Positions 62,291 through 64,000 of a DNA stretch of 64,000 nucleotides are shown here, piece by piece (within the stretch, counting starts at the first letter, position 1; each line of letters starts with the position of its first letter). Where the stretch lies: NCBI RefSeq assembly GCF_004664715.2, contig NC_051068.1, positions 51,253,453-51,317,452 of the forward strand, given 5' to 3'. The translations under genes and the position numbers were made by a program. The notes below the pieces were generated by a model. It was not told the DNA's origin and did not search any database. It saw only the letters and a program-made list of their open reading frames with translations. The DNA comes from Peromyscus leucopus (Eukaryota > Chordata > Mammalia > Rodentia > Cricetidae).

Positions 62291-62448
62291 TTTTTTTTTG
62301 GTTTTTTCGAGACAGAGTTTCTCTGTGTAGCTTTGCACCTTTCCTGGAACTCGCTTTGGAGACCAGGCTGGCCTCGAACTCACAGAGATCCGCCTGGCTC
62401 TGCCTCCCGAGTGCTGGGATTAAAGGCGTGCGCCACCACCGCCCAGCT
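62291..62448 (-). repeat. B1 SINE
   Basis: Near-consensus B1 in reverse orientation. Target-site duplication AATAAAAACATTTTT overlapping 62281-62295 and AATAAAACCATTTTT at 62449-62463. Confidence 0.97.
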
Positions 62449-62463
62449 AATAAAACCATTTTT

Positions 62464-64000
62464 AAAAGGAGGTTCTCCACATCCAGAAGCTAAAGAAAGA
62501 AGAAAAAGTCAAATTCCATATTAGTAAGTAGAAGGAAAGAGAAAGAAAATGCTGCTGTATCAGGCCTTTCCTCCTTAACTCCATTATGTCTGGACTGAGC
62601 ATGCTCACACATACCATTGCATTTGTGGTCCATGCTTTGGAAACCTTCATTTTGATCTGCTGTCACAGAGATGGGAACACATCAGAACAGGAACCTGGTC
62701 ATTATTGTCACAAACTGGCAATGTGTGCTTCAGAGAACCCTATGGCTAGTAATCTCGCTCACTTATATTTCTAAACTATTAAGATAAGTTACATGAATAT
62801 AGCAATAGACAAGATGAAAGACTGAAGCACTGATAGAAAATTAGGTGATTGTATAATTACTCATGTTTCTGTTTTTCTTATGTTTCAACAAAGTCACTTA
62901 AAGTCAGCATTGCAAGTGAAACTTGTCCAAGATTCTTGCTGTTAAATTATGTGATTAAGGGATGGGGGTAGCTGGAGAACAGAGAGAAGGACATGCAGCT
63001 TAGCGAAAGCTTAGGTTTCTTATGTCTCTAGTCTCCATGTTAGACTAGAAAGAAGAACATGCTGATGTTTATCATTTCATTTTTAGCACCATGCAAGTGT
63101 CTTGGAACTTGTTAGATAAGTAATAGAAAAATCTGGAAGCATCTTGCAAGATTAATGAATGTATAAAACGTGTCAAGCATTTTCCTTCAAAGTGTTAGAT
63201 GTGTAGGGTCCCCCTTCCTCTGACAGTTTTTGTGGTTGTTAAAAGAGGAAATGAACAGTTCAGAAGTGTTTGTCATAGGTGGAGATGTCCTTTTAAACTA
63301 TTCATCTGCTGTAGCTAGTTACCTACCATGGGGTTTTGTCAGCACCTTTCTCCATTGGGCTCTCAAAAGCACTGTTATTCCAACTGGATACTCTCAAAAC
63401 AATTCATTTGAAGGGTAGATGTAAATCTTTTGTCTCAGGAAAGCAATAAAAGATCTGAGATAATAAATTCAGAAAGATATTATTGAACTCATCACATATG
63501 TCTTTAAGGTGGGTTATGCTGATTGTGGCTGTCAGGAGCAGAGTAGCAATACTTTGTGGAATATTCTGGCACACATTCATCGGTCATTATAACTGCAGAG
63601 AGTACCTTAATTTCTTTTGGTTTGAACAAATTTTTGTTTAAAATTCACCGCATTCAAGAAGAGCAGATTGTTTATAGTATTTTGAAATCTAAGTATCAGT
63701 AATGTTCTGAAAACTATTTTGGTAAGATTTGGTTCTCATTGAATTCTATATTTCATGTGGTACAAACTATATTTCTCTATGACACCCCTAATTTCCTAGA
63801 CATAATTATTAATCACACTGGATTTTCCTCTAAGGAATATAGTGATAAACTACTTAGGCATATACTGATAGGTGCATGTGAATTAAGGAGAAATATATGC
63901 AATACCAGAGAAAAAAAAGGAGCAAATGTGAACCTAAACTTTTCAATAAAATTTTTTGATACAATGATATAGGCATTAGTGACACATTTGTATTTATCAA
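62464..64000. other. No recognised feature
   Basis: AT-rich intergenic DNA to the window edge. Short ORFs only, none recognised. Confidence 0.55.

Noticed and set aside
61973..62383. 136-residue minus-strand ORF
   Set aside because: It crosses the (GA)n array, a B1 and L1 3' UTR; the Ser/Leu run is microsatellite-derived.
1..64000. CRISPR arrays, tRNA or rRNA genes, bacterial operons
   Set aside because: Tandem repeats here are microsatellites and SINE tails; tRNA-like matches are SINE heads; no spaced direct-repeat array exists.

Overview
This window is rodent nuclear DNA, most likely from a cricetid/muroid such as a hamster, vole or deer mouse. The evidence is the many B1, B2 and ID-like SINEs, L1 3' ends with rodent-type 3' UTRs, several muroid-type solo LTRs, and a butyrylcholinesterase N-terminus (MQTQ...) that resembles mouse rather than human. 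No prokaryotic features were seen, and no intact viral or transposon protein gene.

The only gene I can support is BCHE (butyrylcholinesterase), on the minus strand. Exon 1 (non-coding, about 39288-39430) carries the promoter side of the gene. Exon 2 (30411-31938) carries the signal peptide and nearly all of the catalytic domain: 506 complete codons plus two bases, with a clean acceptor (TAG) and donor (GTAAGT). Intron 1 is 31939-39287 (7.35 kb). Intron 2 runs from 30410 towards position 1; I did not find exon 3 or 4, so the gene continues beyond the left edge. Everything above about 39.6 kb is upstream intergenic DNA.

Layout: 1-30.4 kb is BCHE intron 2, AT-rich, with SINEs, a long (CTAT)n array, a 3.9 kb old L1 3' end and two solo LTRs of one family (8108-8637 and 25616-26100). 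30.4-39.3 kb holds exon 2, intron 1 and exon 1. 39.6-64 kb is upstream DNA dominated by repeats: a solo LTR at 43884-44229, a nested stack at 45.5-47.7 kb (rodent repeat split by L1, itself split by a solo LTR), a nested LTR at 49541-50033, a second copy of the stack's LTR at 54685-55025, and a mosaic of L1 pieces at 57.8-62.3 kb.

Most notable: (1) both upstream ATGs in BCHE exon 1 are present but out of frame with the main start, giving two overlapping uORFs, whereas the human gene is known to have in-frame upstream ATGs; (2) a solo-LTR family whose U3-like part contains two B1-like modules upstream of its TATA box, supported by two copies with 6-bp target-site duplications; (3) BCHE gorge residue 328 is Ser rather than the Ala of human.
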